Of a stretch of 64,000 nucleotides of DNA, positions 48,187 through 60,158 are shown in pieces; the first letter of the stretch is position 1; every line of letters starts with the position of its first letter. The position numbers and the translations under genes are program-made. Origin of the DNA: Lichenostomus cassidix (lineage: Eukaryota; Chordata; Aves; Passeriformes; Meliphagidae); contig CM039184.1 of assembly GCA_008360975.2 (NCBI GenBank), forward strand, positions 36,071,797-36,135,796. Reading direction: 5' to 3'. The notes beneath the pieces were generated by a model, which was not told the DNA's origin, did no database searches, and was given only the letters and a program-made list of their open reading frames with translations.

Positions 48187-51059
48187 ACTTCCAAACTAAA
48201 AAATGTATCACTTTAATTTGTGCCTGGAGTTTAATATTCTCAGGTGTGCCATGTTCACTTTAAAAACTCTTGATAATTCCTACTGGTCTTGACAACTTAT
48301 TCATTTTTATCACCATCGCATTTCAAATTTTTTGCATATGTCCCATTTTAATTTCAGAAATTCTTTTCTCAAAATTTATGTATTCTTGAACAAGAAACCT
48401 TAAACTGAAAATTAGATTATTAAGTATGTTTAGGTATCTACGTATTGTGAATAATTCCAAAGAGTTTTGCGGCAATTGCCTATGAGAATTGACTCAAGAA
48501 CTCAGTTACATGTTACATTTTTTTCAACAGCAAATTTAATTTAAAATATTAACCTCTCATCTCCAAAATACTTCTTTCTACTTCTGTTATGACACTGCTG
48601 TAAACAGATTACCAAGATAAAACATGGGGATTTTTCCTAAAGTTAATTACTTCAAGGTTTTTTTCTCAATATTAATCTTTTATCACCAACTGCTGTAGTT
48701 ATTCTCTGCAAAGGATAACAAACGGAATCCATACAGGCATATGCTTTTAAATAATCCCTTTGTTATTTTATGGGTACTTCTGTGTTTTGTAAACCACCTG
48801 TAGCACTGGTAACAGGGGTTATCTTCACAGGTGATATTCAACAGAGATACAACTTCTCTGAAGGATTCATTTCTGGCCTGACAATGATTCCTCAACTCCT
48901 TCATAACCAAGACAATATCTTAATGCAGTAAAAAATTTAGTATACTAATAGGCAGTATAGGGAATGTTGTTTCATACTTTGATAGTTTATCTCCTAGAAC
49001 TTAAAAAAAAGACTACAACATGAACCTAGGGAAAACATCTGTTTTTTTATTCCAGATAATACATAATCATTCATAGGCTTCTGTTATCTTGTTCAAAAGT
49101 ACACTGCATGACAAATCAGTACTTAATACACATCTGTTTAAGACTTTATTTTATACTGAAGGTTAATCTAGCCTAGAGTTACCATTTTATTTGTAAATTA
49201 CCTGTAAGTGATTGAGAATATAAATGCAGGTTTAAGAGAAATAGGCAGTAAGGGCCAATGATTTTAGAGAATTCTTTCAAAATATTTCAACTATAGAAAA
49301 AAAACCCCACAACCAAAACCCACACAAAATACCTGAGAAAGACAAGGCTTTCCAAAACTGCAAATTAAAAGGCCAAGTTCTAAAATAGCAAGCAGTACAG
49401 TAGCAAAGACGTAAAATAATCTCATTAAATTTCCTGGTTAGGTTAGCTTGGTTTGTTATTTAAATTCACTCATAAGCAATCTAAAATTGTATCTATTTTG
49501 TGCAACTAATGTTATCATCTATCCAGATGACATGACAATTTTAGAATCAATATTTTATAATTGTACATTACTCGTGATAATCACACACATACACAAAACA
49601 TCAAGAAAACAGTAATTTACATCACCCCTGCTCTTTGTCCTCCCCTGCCTCACCACATAAAATATTCTGCCATGGCTGTTCCATAATTCCTTTTCAGCTC
49701 TTGGAAACAGTCCAAGCATTCATTGTTTAATGCCACAATCAAACATAATATTTAATCTGTGATCTCAATTAAGATTAATTTTCTGATGTTTCACTAGCTC
49801 TACATAACATATTATGAAGCTAAATTATTCATTTGAAGACAGTCCTTGCAGAACGTAACACACTACCAGTAAATACTGTGCCAATGGAGAATTTGTTGAG
49901 GAACATGGAAATCAATGGCTGAATTTATCATTATATTTGGTATAATGAAACAAATCTAAATAAGATTGGCATTATGTTAATATTTTTTCAATGGAATATT
50001 TTTTAAATTTCAATTTCCTGTATTGATAGATATTACATCTAATTTTCATAACAAGTCAAATTAGCAGGAATAGTACTGAAGAATATTTAGTTTGTTTTTC
50101 TCCTCCAACAGATTGTCCTCTCACTGAGGTTTGTTTTCTGTTTTTCTCTGTGTTTTCTAAGTACCCTTAAAATCAGTCCCTGATTTTCCATCTTTGTTTC
50201 CCTATTCCACTGTTGAAATTGGACTGCTTATTTTGAATCTAAATATTAATTTAGTGATCTTGGTCCTATCTTGGTCTACATTCCTTCGCTACCATCTAAT
50301 CAAAAGCAGAGCCAGGGTGTTCTTGGGTTTATTATTATAATAATATAGTATCATTATATACTATATTATCAATACATTTTTCTTTAAATCCTTCCTTCTG
50401 ACTCTGGTTTCTTGTGAACTGGAATCAGTGAATTGAGTGCTTGGGTTTTTAGTCCCATTAGTTGCTAACACACATTAAAGACCATATAGAAATAGGTTAT
50501 CCCTGTCCCCAAGTGTAGCAGGACATATTTGATTAATTCCACTATGCTTTAAAAAGCATGAATAGCCCATTTTTATGTGATGTGTCAACCACAGAGCATT
50601 TCCACAGTCATTGCTTAATTAAGGAGGGCACTTCCACATTCAGTGAGAGAGTATGAAAAATTTATTTAGGAGATCCAGTCACACTTGGAGTTTAATGCTG
50701 ACTCAACTGAAGGATTTACAGCCTAGAACTTTTAATGAAAATTTCAGGTCTCTGTGCTTTCTACCATCATAAAACACAGCACTCGATCCCATGTCCTGTT
50801 GCAGCTCATATACAGAGTTAACAAGTGAATTTACAAAAGCAAAGTGCAGACCAGAACCATTTTCTTTACAATCTGTATTTCTCAGCTCCCTGTTGGCAAG
50901 GTCTGTATCAGGGGATGATATAAGCAGGTGCCTAAATGCAAGGTTTCCAATGTGAGCAGCACAGTGCAGTTAAATACAGGGATTTTACTTACTGCCTCTC
51001 GCTACTGTGATATCCAAATAGATACAAGCCATTAATGGAAACTTAAGGAGAAAAAAAGT
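48187..51059. other. AT-rich DNA, no gene recognised
   Basis: No gene seen. It holds an AT-only hairpin at 50340-50369. The 75-codon minus-strand frame at 48683-48910 has four cysteines in its middle but no motif I recognise. Confidence 0.5.
50340..50369. repeat. AT-only hairpin, 12-bp arms
   Basis: ATAATATAGTAT at 50340-50351 pairs exactly with ATACTATATTAT at 50358-50369 around the loop CATTAT. It is made mostly of A and T, as simple-sequence palindromes often are. Confidence 0.93.
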
Positions 51060-51300
51060 CATAGAATCACAGAATGGTTTGAGTTTGAAGGGACCTTACA
51101 GAACATCTAGTTCCAAACCCTATGCCACAGGCAGGGACACCTCTCACTAGACCAGACTGCTTAAAGCCCCATCCAACCTGGCCCTGAACACTGCCAGGGG
51201 TGGGGCATCCACAACTTTTGCAGGCAACCTGGGCCAGTGTCTCAGCACCCTCACAGTAAACAAGTTCTTCCTTACATCTAAATCTAGACCATTTTTCACA
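51060..51300 (-). mobile_element. CR1 LINE 3' end, about 240 bp (minus strand)
   Basis: The plus strand begins with the reverse-complemented CR1 tip, CATAGAATCACAGAATGG, then 'GTTTGAAGGGACCTTACAGAACATCTAGTTCCAA'. It continues with 'GGCAGGGACACCTCTCACTAGACCAGACTGC', 'GGGGCATCCACAACTTTTGCAGGCAACCTGGGCCAGTGT', 'CTCAGCACCCTCACAGTAAACAAGTTCTTCCTTACATCTAAATCTA'. These are in the usual order for the last about 230 bases of a bird CR1. It appears less decayed than the copies at 24.7 and 35.6 kb, so probably younger. It is 5'-truncated and non-coding. Confidence 0.95.
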
Positions 51301-54300
51301 GCTTAATCTAAATAGAGATGTATGCCTCGCTGCATCAAATTTATCTCCATCAAAGAAAAACTAATTTTGAAAAGACATGAACCACCATTCTAGTGTATAG
51401 TGATAAAGGAAGAAGATACATTACTTGTAAGGAATGCACATAAAACTAAGAAACATGCATAGAAAGTTGTGCTTTTCATGTATGAACCAGCCTTGATTTG
51501 TATTTTTAAAGTACTAAAATCCCTCTAGAATTCTGCCTTTTTTCTTCTATTTTGTTTATATGACTGTGCTGTTTTAAAGCACTGGTGTACTGGAGATAGT
51601 TCAAAATAGAAATTTATAACCATTAACTCTATCTTTTGCTTGACAGAGAGCTTGCATGAATCTTGTGTTGAATAACTACAAAACTTTTAAGTTAACTCAA
51701 ATGGAGTCTGGGAAATGGCAGCTTTCAGCACAGTATCAGTAGACTTCGTTTGTTTCTGGCCCACAGAGACATTCACCTTAAGGCACTGCCTCAGGCTTTT
51801 GGATTTCTCAAGTCTATCTACTTCCTTGAGATTGTTTGCACTGCTTTTTGCTTTTTGCTTCTCACCAAATAAACCCACCTTTACAACACTTCAGCACCCA
51901 GAGCAGTCCTGTGTTCTAAATTCAGCAAATATCTTTCTAGAAAGATAATTTATAGATAAAAAAATTACTGTAGTATCTACACATCTATTTACAAACAAAA
52001 ATAAAGTATGATCTAGATAGAGCAAAGACATTGGTCTGCTCAAAAATTATGTGCTCACAAAGATAACTTATCACAAGCTTTTGCTGCTGTAACAATCATC
52101 AGCTATGTGCTCTTCACAAATCCTCTAAGTAGATTTTGTTTTTGCTGACTTATTTCATGCAATTTAAGAGGTAAAATGCTGTGCAAGCAGAAAGGATTCA
52201 TTTGGCAAATACAGTGGTTTCACACAGGGCCCCTGCCAGTGCAGACAGAGTAGCAGAGGTCTGCAGAGTCACACACAGCAATCTGCAGATGAAGAGCAGT
52301 TTGTTTTGAAGCTACAGGATTCTAGAAACTGTGACCACCTCTGAACTCAATGGCAATTAGTTTTACACGCTAGCTGTAAGTGCTGCAGCAGCACCAACTT
52401 ACAGGTGTAATTGGCAAGCACAACATCAGGCACTGTTTCCATTTTCAAAAACTCAGCAGTTGAAATTAATGCAGTATTCATATATGGCTTCAATCTACTC
52501 TGTAAAATGGCACTCATATTACATTTTTCCCTATTTCAAATGCCTACTTATGTATTTGATACTTTCAAGTTGAAGTTTTTGGGGTGAAATCAGAGGTGGT
52601 TTTTTTTTTTTTTGTTTTCTTAAACTTAGTTATAATAAATTATATTCTCACAAGGTATTGTTTTATAAGGATCAAAAGATAGAGGCATTTACAGTCAAAA
52701 TTTAAGAAGTTCTTAATACATTGCTTTTCAAATAGTCCCTTTTTTCTTTTAAATTAATGCACTCCCTCAACATTAGTATTTAGCCTGAGTTCTTAGATAT
52801 CTCCCTTACTTTAGAACTTTTCCAATAGTTTGAAATCCTTATTTTTCCCATGAATTGTGAAGTATTTCCCATCATAAACAGTGAAATCTAACGAAAAGAT
52901 TTTGCTTAAACACATTAGCAATATAATGCAAAGTTGTTTCACCTAAAAGTTGAATCACTTGTTTCTCATACCACTTCAACCTTCTAGCACATCCCTAGAT
53001 GTGCTTCCAGTCCTTAAGCTAAATTCTCAACAATACTAAAAATTGGAGCACAAAATTTGGCTTTAAGCAAGTGCTACTAAATATAAAGCTCACTGCTCTA
53101 ATTTCAGAATTTGTTCTTGCCTAGAGAGCTTTAAAGAGTTATTGAATTAATATTTTTTTCATTTTTCTGGTAGCTTAACACCTTAATGTTATTGTAGCTA
53201 TCCAGGATATTACATACACAAAATGACAATACAATTGGCACTGGAAAAGCTAATGAGGAGTATTAACTCATCTATTACAACAGTGCAGAAGGCAAAAGCT
53301 CTATTTCACTATATGCATTCACTGTGCTACTCACAAAGCATAGAAAAAACTTTCCTATACTGCATTGTGAGAAGACCTCCACAGCTGTGTAAAAATTGGT
53401 CAAATAAACTTCTTTTAATCCCAGAGTATATTCAAGGGTTTCTTGGGTGTGTCCCAGATAAACAAACTTGGGAAAACAAAACCTTAAATCTAGGTGTTTC
53501 AGAGTTTTTCACTCCTGTCTGGTGCTGCCTCCCCTCTCCAATATGCATCCACGACCAGCATAATAAAAGGCAGCACTAAAATACCTTGAGGCTAGCCTAC
53601 ATCATCTTTAGAAATTCCAGGAAAAGCACAGGGTCAGTTCTTCAATACCTACCTTTTCCATCCTGTCACAGGAGCTCTAGATTTTACTACCAATTATTAA
53701 AAGTCTAGGCTGTCTCCACAGCTAGAGCCAGGACCTGTGTCACCTTTTCAGTCACAAAGAATAGTAGATAAACTTGAAAACCTAGTGCAGCTGTTTTCCT
53801 TTATCTCAGCTCACTGCCCTCTCTCCTGGAGTCTTCTCCAAACTTAGCCTTGAGGTGAGTAGGTTTTTTTTCTTTTTCATTATCATCACTGTATGCCAGG
53901 ATTCAGGCAATCCAGCCATTAGCACCAGTTTTCTTGGCACCCATTGGAATGGTATTGCAAATATTCCTGTCCAGGATTTTCAAGAATAGTTGACAGAGGA
54001 AGCATTTACAACCTTCGCCTGAGAGTACACAATAAAAGGCATGGGGCACACAGGGACAGCCTAGAAAATACAGTTTTCCAGGTTGAGAACAGGTGTTTAG
54101 AAAATGCTCTCATCCAGAACACACATGCTGAACAAACCACTACATATGTGGCAAGACAGTTATTATTTTTCTTAGAGGATCAATAGATCAAAACACCTCT
54201 TCGGTGGTTGCAGAGACTATAGATAAAAAGAGGAGTCCATATTCAATAATTAAATTTATTTTCCTTCCTAAATTTATTATTGCTTTTGCTCTACTAAAGT

Positions 54301-57300
54301 CAGGGTGGTGTCTCTCAGGATGAAAATAATTTATTTGTGGGCTCCCTCTTTATGTATACCTTATATTCTCTCTGAACCATGTCCACATTTACCTCACATG
54401 CTCTTTTGCTTCCAGGCTGGAGAAAAAGTATGACTCCTAATCATGTGAATATGAATCTATAAAGAGCCTGTTATTTATGAGGATTAGTAAAGTATCTTTT
54501 GAGGTGGCTTCAGCACTTGGAATAATCAAAATGCTCTACCAATATGCGAGAACAGAAAGACTAGGTCACATGTCCACAGATGATGTGAAATGCAGGCACA
54601 CCTAAGAAAGAAGAGTCCCATAGTGTCTTCATAAATTACGAGATTTTTGCAGTGCAGTCCGCATAGGTATTATTGATATCTGACTTCTTTATATTTAAAA
54701 AAATGTAAGGAAAGGTACAGAAGCTTGGAATGAAAAGCAAATATTCTACCTCATTTTTATATGTTTATTTAAAGTATTCTGTTAGATTTTAAGAGAAGCA
54801 AAATAAAAACCAACCAAAACCAAATCCTTTTAAAACTGTATAATAAACAGTATTAGATTACTGATTCATAGGGAGATATATGGTTTTTGAACTATATCTA
54901 GGTTCAACAGGCAAATACTAATTTAGATAGTGTACATTTTATATTAATTGATGACTAATTTATCTAACAGTTTTCTTTACATAAATACATTGTGTTACAG
55001 TTAAGTTGATCTTGTTCTTGTGGATAGTCTTTGTTTTCCCTCATAGATGCCTCCCACATAATTCCCTCTCACTGCACCTTCCCCCAGAAATATCTGTACA
55101 GAGCTGCTACTTTATTCTGGAAAATTAATTATTCTTAATGCAGCCTTCAGGCTTATTATTAATATAAACTTTTAAAAATTATTAGAGATACTGGTTATTT
55201 AGAAGATATAAGGGCTCTCTGGACATGTATGCTAATTTATAAAAGTTTTGGGACTTGCAATACTGATCGCATAATTGTGCTCTGCAAACAACAGGTAAGA
55301 AAGCAGTCCAGCCCGAATTTTCTCACTTGTACATTGTGGGAACAAGACTTAAGTTTACTTTTTTTTTAGCAAATGCATTAGTAATAACACCTCTATGAAT
55401 TAGTATATGTCCTTTCTGCCTTCTCTCACTCTTCTGTAGAGAAGAGAGAAATTGGGCAGGCAGGTGTAAGCAACTCTGGGAGGCTCGAAGGAATGGACAT
55501 ATTAACTATGGAAAGCCTACACTTCACTGGAACCAAAGGTTCATGCAGATTGGAAAAATGTAATAGATACTCTCGCTAATCTTCCACCCCATATTTTGCT
55601 TTCCCAAACAAAGCTACTGCAGGTATGTTGCTCAATTTTAATGGAAGCCCTCTCTTTCTGGATATCATGTCCTTAGATCACAGAACAGATTTTCCAACTT
55701 TGTTTCCCCCTGTATCCTTTTTTCTGCTCACAATGTGAGTCTCAAAGGCTGAAGTGTGTGACGAACACCAAAAGCCTGACTCGGATTGTGGGAACATTTA
55801 GAGTAACAGTGGCTAACAACACGCTATACCCAAATGATCAAATTTAACACTCTAGCCTCCAAAACCACAGTCATCATCAACTGTGTTTCAAAACCCATTC
55901 CTGTTTTGTTAATTTGCAAATACTAGTTCTTTGCATACTAGTACTATATAACCTGATTTGCATAGTCTCACAAGCTAATAGCTTCTGACTCCCCTTAATA
56001 GGTTCCAAATGGTAGTTTAGTAGTGCCCAAAACCTTCTAAATCTAACTATAATTTATACAGAAATACTTCATCATCAATACTGATAAAAACATGGTTTAA
56101 TGTGGTGCTGCAGTATTACCTCAATTTCCAGTAGAAATAAAGAGGGAAAAAAAGATCACCCTCACACCATGGTTTTCTTAAAAAGTTCTTTTAAGGAAAC
56201 AGAGGAAAAGAAATTATCGAAGTAAATTAGAATGACATCATTTGACCTTTCAGAGAAAGGCATTTGCCGTATTAAAAAGAAAAGAAAATGATGAGCTACT
56301 ACTGACATTTTTAGAAGTAGAAACAATAGTTCTCTAAGCTTCAGATAAGCTCATTTTTTTACTCACATGTCAGGGTAAATGATTGTTTAAAGAACCAAAT
56401 CTAACATCAAAGTAATAAGTTGTTCAACTGATGAATTAGAATCTTTCTTCTTCACCATCTCCTCTAAAATTTTCAAAACATCCTTGAGCTACAGGCAGAC
56501 CCTCAGTCTTTTGGAACTATCCAAAGGTCATTTCAGCTAGATACTCCATCATGCAGATTACTGCACTAACCAGGGGATAAAACTCATTTTAATCCAAAAG
56601 TGAAGTACATGAAATGAGACGTGGCCATGGGGCCTGCACACTGAACAAAGAGTTTACATGCATTCAGTCAGAAACTGATGAATTTGCCTGCTCAAGAAAA
56701 AATGAGGGAAAAAAGCCACCACTGATTTCAAAGTAAAACAGACATTGATTAATAATTTCATATTGGTGTTTTCCCATACATACTACAATATTCTAAACAG
56801 TTACTTTTAAGCAGAGGTTTTTTTGGGGTTTTTTTTGCTGAGATCTAATCTTTATCAAGCATGTCAGTCTGAGGAGCAATAACTAAAACAACTACCATGT
56901 AGGGCAGACCTATTAAGAATAAACTTTTTCCTATACTTCACATATCCTTCATGATATAAGCTGAAATATGTACTGGGAGTACACAAAAAATAAGGGTTTA
57001 TTTTTAAAGCTTATATAGAATTTTCAGTATTTTGTTATAACCAGCAATAACTTTTTTCCCTCATATTTACTGTAGTTCAAGTTTGCATGGAAAGCAAACA
57101 CTTAAGGCCATGCCTAACTAAATGCTACTGCTCATTCCTGTCAGGATAAGCACAATTACAGTTGCATCTTGTAATTAAAAAAAAAAAAAAGTCTGATGCT
57201 CTTCTCTCTTCATTTGACACTCTGCATAAATAAAGTTCTGATCATACTGTTTTTCATTCAGGACACACAAAGACTATTGTTTAAACTAACATTGATAACA

Positions 57301-60026
57301 ATTTCTTTCAAAAACAGGTAGAATTCACTCTTAGTATCTTGAGTGGGAAGGTTTGTTATGGCTTATTAGTGTGCTGAACCTGTATAGCAACATGGACTGC
57401 ATAGAGCCTTCAGGGATTTAGTGGTGACAGGATCAATTAAACACACACACATATACCATTTAACTGCAAGTTTACTGATATAAAAACACCTCATGAGTAA
57501 AATGTGCAGAATTTGACTATGTCACAAAAACGTGCATTTACAAAATTCTACAGGGCAGGAAGTGGAGCTCATTCTCTATCCAGCTCATCATAAAAACAAC
57601 AAAAAAGTACAGACATTCCATTAAAATAAGTTGAATGAAGACCAGTTAATAAACCTCTTAATTCTAAAAATATTACTGATGCACTTTATTGATATAAATA
57701 ATGATATTTGTGTCTAGGCATAAAATATATTAAATATTTTAATGTAAACTATTTGTGCTACAACAGTTGAATAAATAGTGATAATTAAAAATTTAGACAA
57801 GTCTGGTCTAATAACGATTTCCCCAGCCATTGTTGAATGATTTGGAACTTAGAACTGCAAGCTAGCTACAGTTTCTAAAGGTTAATAATTTAAATGGAAA
57901 TCTGCAAAGAAACTTAAAAGAAATCTTTGACAATTTGTTCTTAGCATATATCAAAGGAAAATGATTTGTGCTTTCAAATTGATTTTACCCACATAAATCA
58001 TGTGCAAGATACATTCAACCTCATTTTCTTTATTATAATAAAGCAGAGAGCTTGTGAAAATTCAGTTGAAATTCTAAATAGGTACAGAGAGACCTTAAGA
58101 AAGATGAGCAAGATGAATGTACCAAACAGCAATGGAATGTTTAGATTTAACTCAAGGACAATAAATGTGATTTACACTGTTTTCATTGAGCTTGCATCCA
58201 CTCTGTGATAACCTGTAACAGCTACAATAAGATTAATCACCTTGAGAGCTTGTTTACCTTCTCTATTCCCTGTAAAAATGTCAGTTTATTGGTGCTTGTT
58301 AGTGAAACAGTATATTTACCCATATGTTATACTTTGTTTTATCAGTGGGAAACTCACTGTAGAGCAGTTTTAGAGTGACAGCACTTTTCAGATTGTAATT
58401 CTAAAAGGCAGTTAAAAACAACATATTGGGAAGTGAAGGTCTTGGCCATCATGAATATCAATTGCTCACCATCCTAATAGTCTGTGAAACCTCTGCAATT
58501 GAGACTAATTTTGCACTAATAAGCACCTGTCTATTGCTCTCATTGTAGTATAAACGACATGGGGAAAACAGAATAAACGGAAGGGACAAACAAAGTAATT
58601 ATATTTTAAAAAGAAGTATTTAAACACAGTTATATCATACACAAGAGAAATATTAATTGTATCAGCACTGATGAAAGGGAAAAGAAAATTTAGCAATGCA
58701 AAAAGGAAGTTCATTCTCCATGAAAATTAAGGAAATGGACCAAACTTGTTTATTTGTGCCCAGCAACTTCATCTTTACAGCCAAAACTGGAAGGGAGTGA
58801 AGATTAACACCATGATTCACCCATTTTCTCCAGTAATATGGTAACTTCCCAGGAAGACTTTTAGTTAGGCTATAAATCCATATTAATCTTGAATAACTAT
58901 CTCACTTAGGCACAAGTGGAAATGTTCACAAGAACAATCTAATTTTATTCATGTCTAATAGTGGCACAAGAATGAGAGTAAAGAGGTAGGTCACTGGTAG
59001 TGGCACTAGCTTTTAAAGAAAAATAGTAAATCTGGACTCTTCCACATTCTTTCTCTCTCTCCTTAGTCCAGGATGGATCAAAGAAAAAATAGGCCATGAA
59101 AGTAAGATCCTTTGAAGCATTCTGTTTAGTCTACAAATGGCAGCATTAAGGACATAAATGAGCCTGGTTCTACAAACCTAGCAACAGTTTTGGAAGGTCT
59201 AAATCTCCTTTCTTACAGCCACCAGGCAGAAAAGGTATAGCTTTACTCTCTGTACAGATTTCTAGCTTAGACTAGAACAGAAGTATCAAGTGATTTGCTT
59301 AATCAACCAGTGAAGTCAGAAGTAGTAAATTTACACAATTAATCTGCAGAGTGAGAACTATTTGCTGGAGAAATCAATGAATTTTTATTAGTTAATAAGT
59401 TTAACACTGTATTTCATAAAACTTCCAGATGGTGAAGGGGAGTACATACAATTTGTTATTGAACAAATTATTAATCTCTGCCTAGCTACAGAACACATTG
59501 ACAGTCCTTGGATAAAATACTTGGATGAAATACTGTGCAACCTAACATTAAGAAAAGGTGCTGAAATATTCTGGTAGGAGGTCAGTGTAGTTCTTTATCC
59601 CTGAAAAAAAAAAAAAATCAAACCCCAACAATCTTGTTATTATCCAATCTGTAGGCATCTCTTTTTTTTCTTTTCCTGGAGGAGCATTAGGAACTTGAGA
59701 GGCACTCTTTTTTTCATACTGTCTGATATTCAGGCAAAAGCTAATTTTTTGTTTTCTTTAAAGCATTATTCTGAATCCTATTAGATACAGCTGGAAAGAA
59801 ACAACTGTTTTTCATTATTGCAGAATCCAGACTTGGAAAACAACTTAAACACACAAATACATAAGACTATGTGGAATACATAAATTATGTGGCAACAAAT
59901 ATGCATTTATGCATAATTTATATAGTCACATTGTTCAAAGATTAAATTGCTTCTCAAAATTCTACACCAAAACTAAAACATTAATTCTTGTCTCTTTCCA
60001 TTTTTCTCCTATTACTCCATTTCAAA
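51301..60026. other. AT-rich DNA, no gene recognised
   Basis: About 8.7 kb without a recognised gene. T- or A-runs occur near 52599-52611, 57177-57190 and 59604-59616. The frame at 53223-53579 (118 codons) is the longest non-repeat plus-strand frame in the window, but it has no known domain and lies across a possible LTR-like poly(A) region near 53400. At 59880-59921 an inverted repeat precedes the SINE. Confidence 0.5.
59880..59921. repeat. Inverted repeat, 10-bp arms
   Basis: ATAAATTATG at 59880-59889 is complementary to CATAATTTAT at 59912-59921. The 22-base loop itself contains two ATGCAT palindromes. It is AT-rich and could be fortuitous. Confidence 0.85.
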
Positions 60027-60158
60027 TCACAGAACGTTCTGAGTTGGAAGGGACCCACAAGAATCATCAAGTCCAGCACTTGAGCCAGTGGCTCAAATGA
60101 GGATCAAACCAACAATTCTGGCACTGTTAACAGCATGCCCTAACCAAATGGGCTAATT
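60026..60158 (-). mobile_element. tRNA-headed SINE with CR1-like tail, TguSINE1-like (minus strand)
   Basis: Read on the minus strand from about 60158, the head looks like a decayed tRNA. An A-box-like word TAGCCCATTTGG lies at 60155-60144, the stretch GGTTAGGGCATGCTGTTAACAG follows, and a B-box-like word GGTTTGATCCTC lies at 60110-60099. The spacing and sequence resemble tRNA-Ile. It is followed without a gap by a CR1-type 3' end (GATGATTCTTGTGGGTCCC at about 60072-60054, then 'TTCCAACTCAGAACGTTCTGTGATTT'). A tRNA-Ile-like head joined to a CR1-X-like tail is the known design of TguSINE1, described from zebra finch and moved by CR1 machinery. The first few tRNA bases are missing or mutated. 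The family name is from memory; the composite structure is directly visible. Confidence 0.75.
60099..60110 (-). promoter_or_regulatory. RNA polymerase III B-box-like element of the SINE
   Basis: On the minus strand this reads GGTTTGATCCTC, one change from the standard B-box GGTTCGANNCC core. Together with the A-box-like word about 33 bases upstream (60144-60155) it forms the internal promoter arrangement of tRNA-derived SINEs. It is probably inactive given mutations in the head. Confidence 0.6.

Noticed and set aside
53223..53579. 118-codon plus-strand frame
   Set aside because: It has no recognisable domain, splice context or upstream promoter signal, and may overlap an LTR-like stretch. 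Its length is not surprising for the best of six frames across 64 kb.
60120..60158. Possible tRNA-Ile gene
   Set aside because: The tRNA-like head is mutated in its loops and is fused directly to a CR1 tail, so it belongs to a SINE rather than a tRNA gene.
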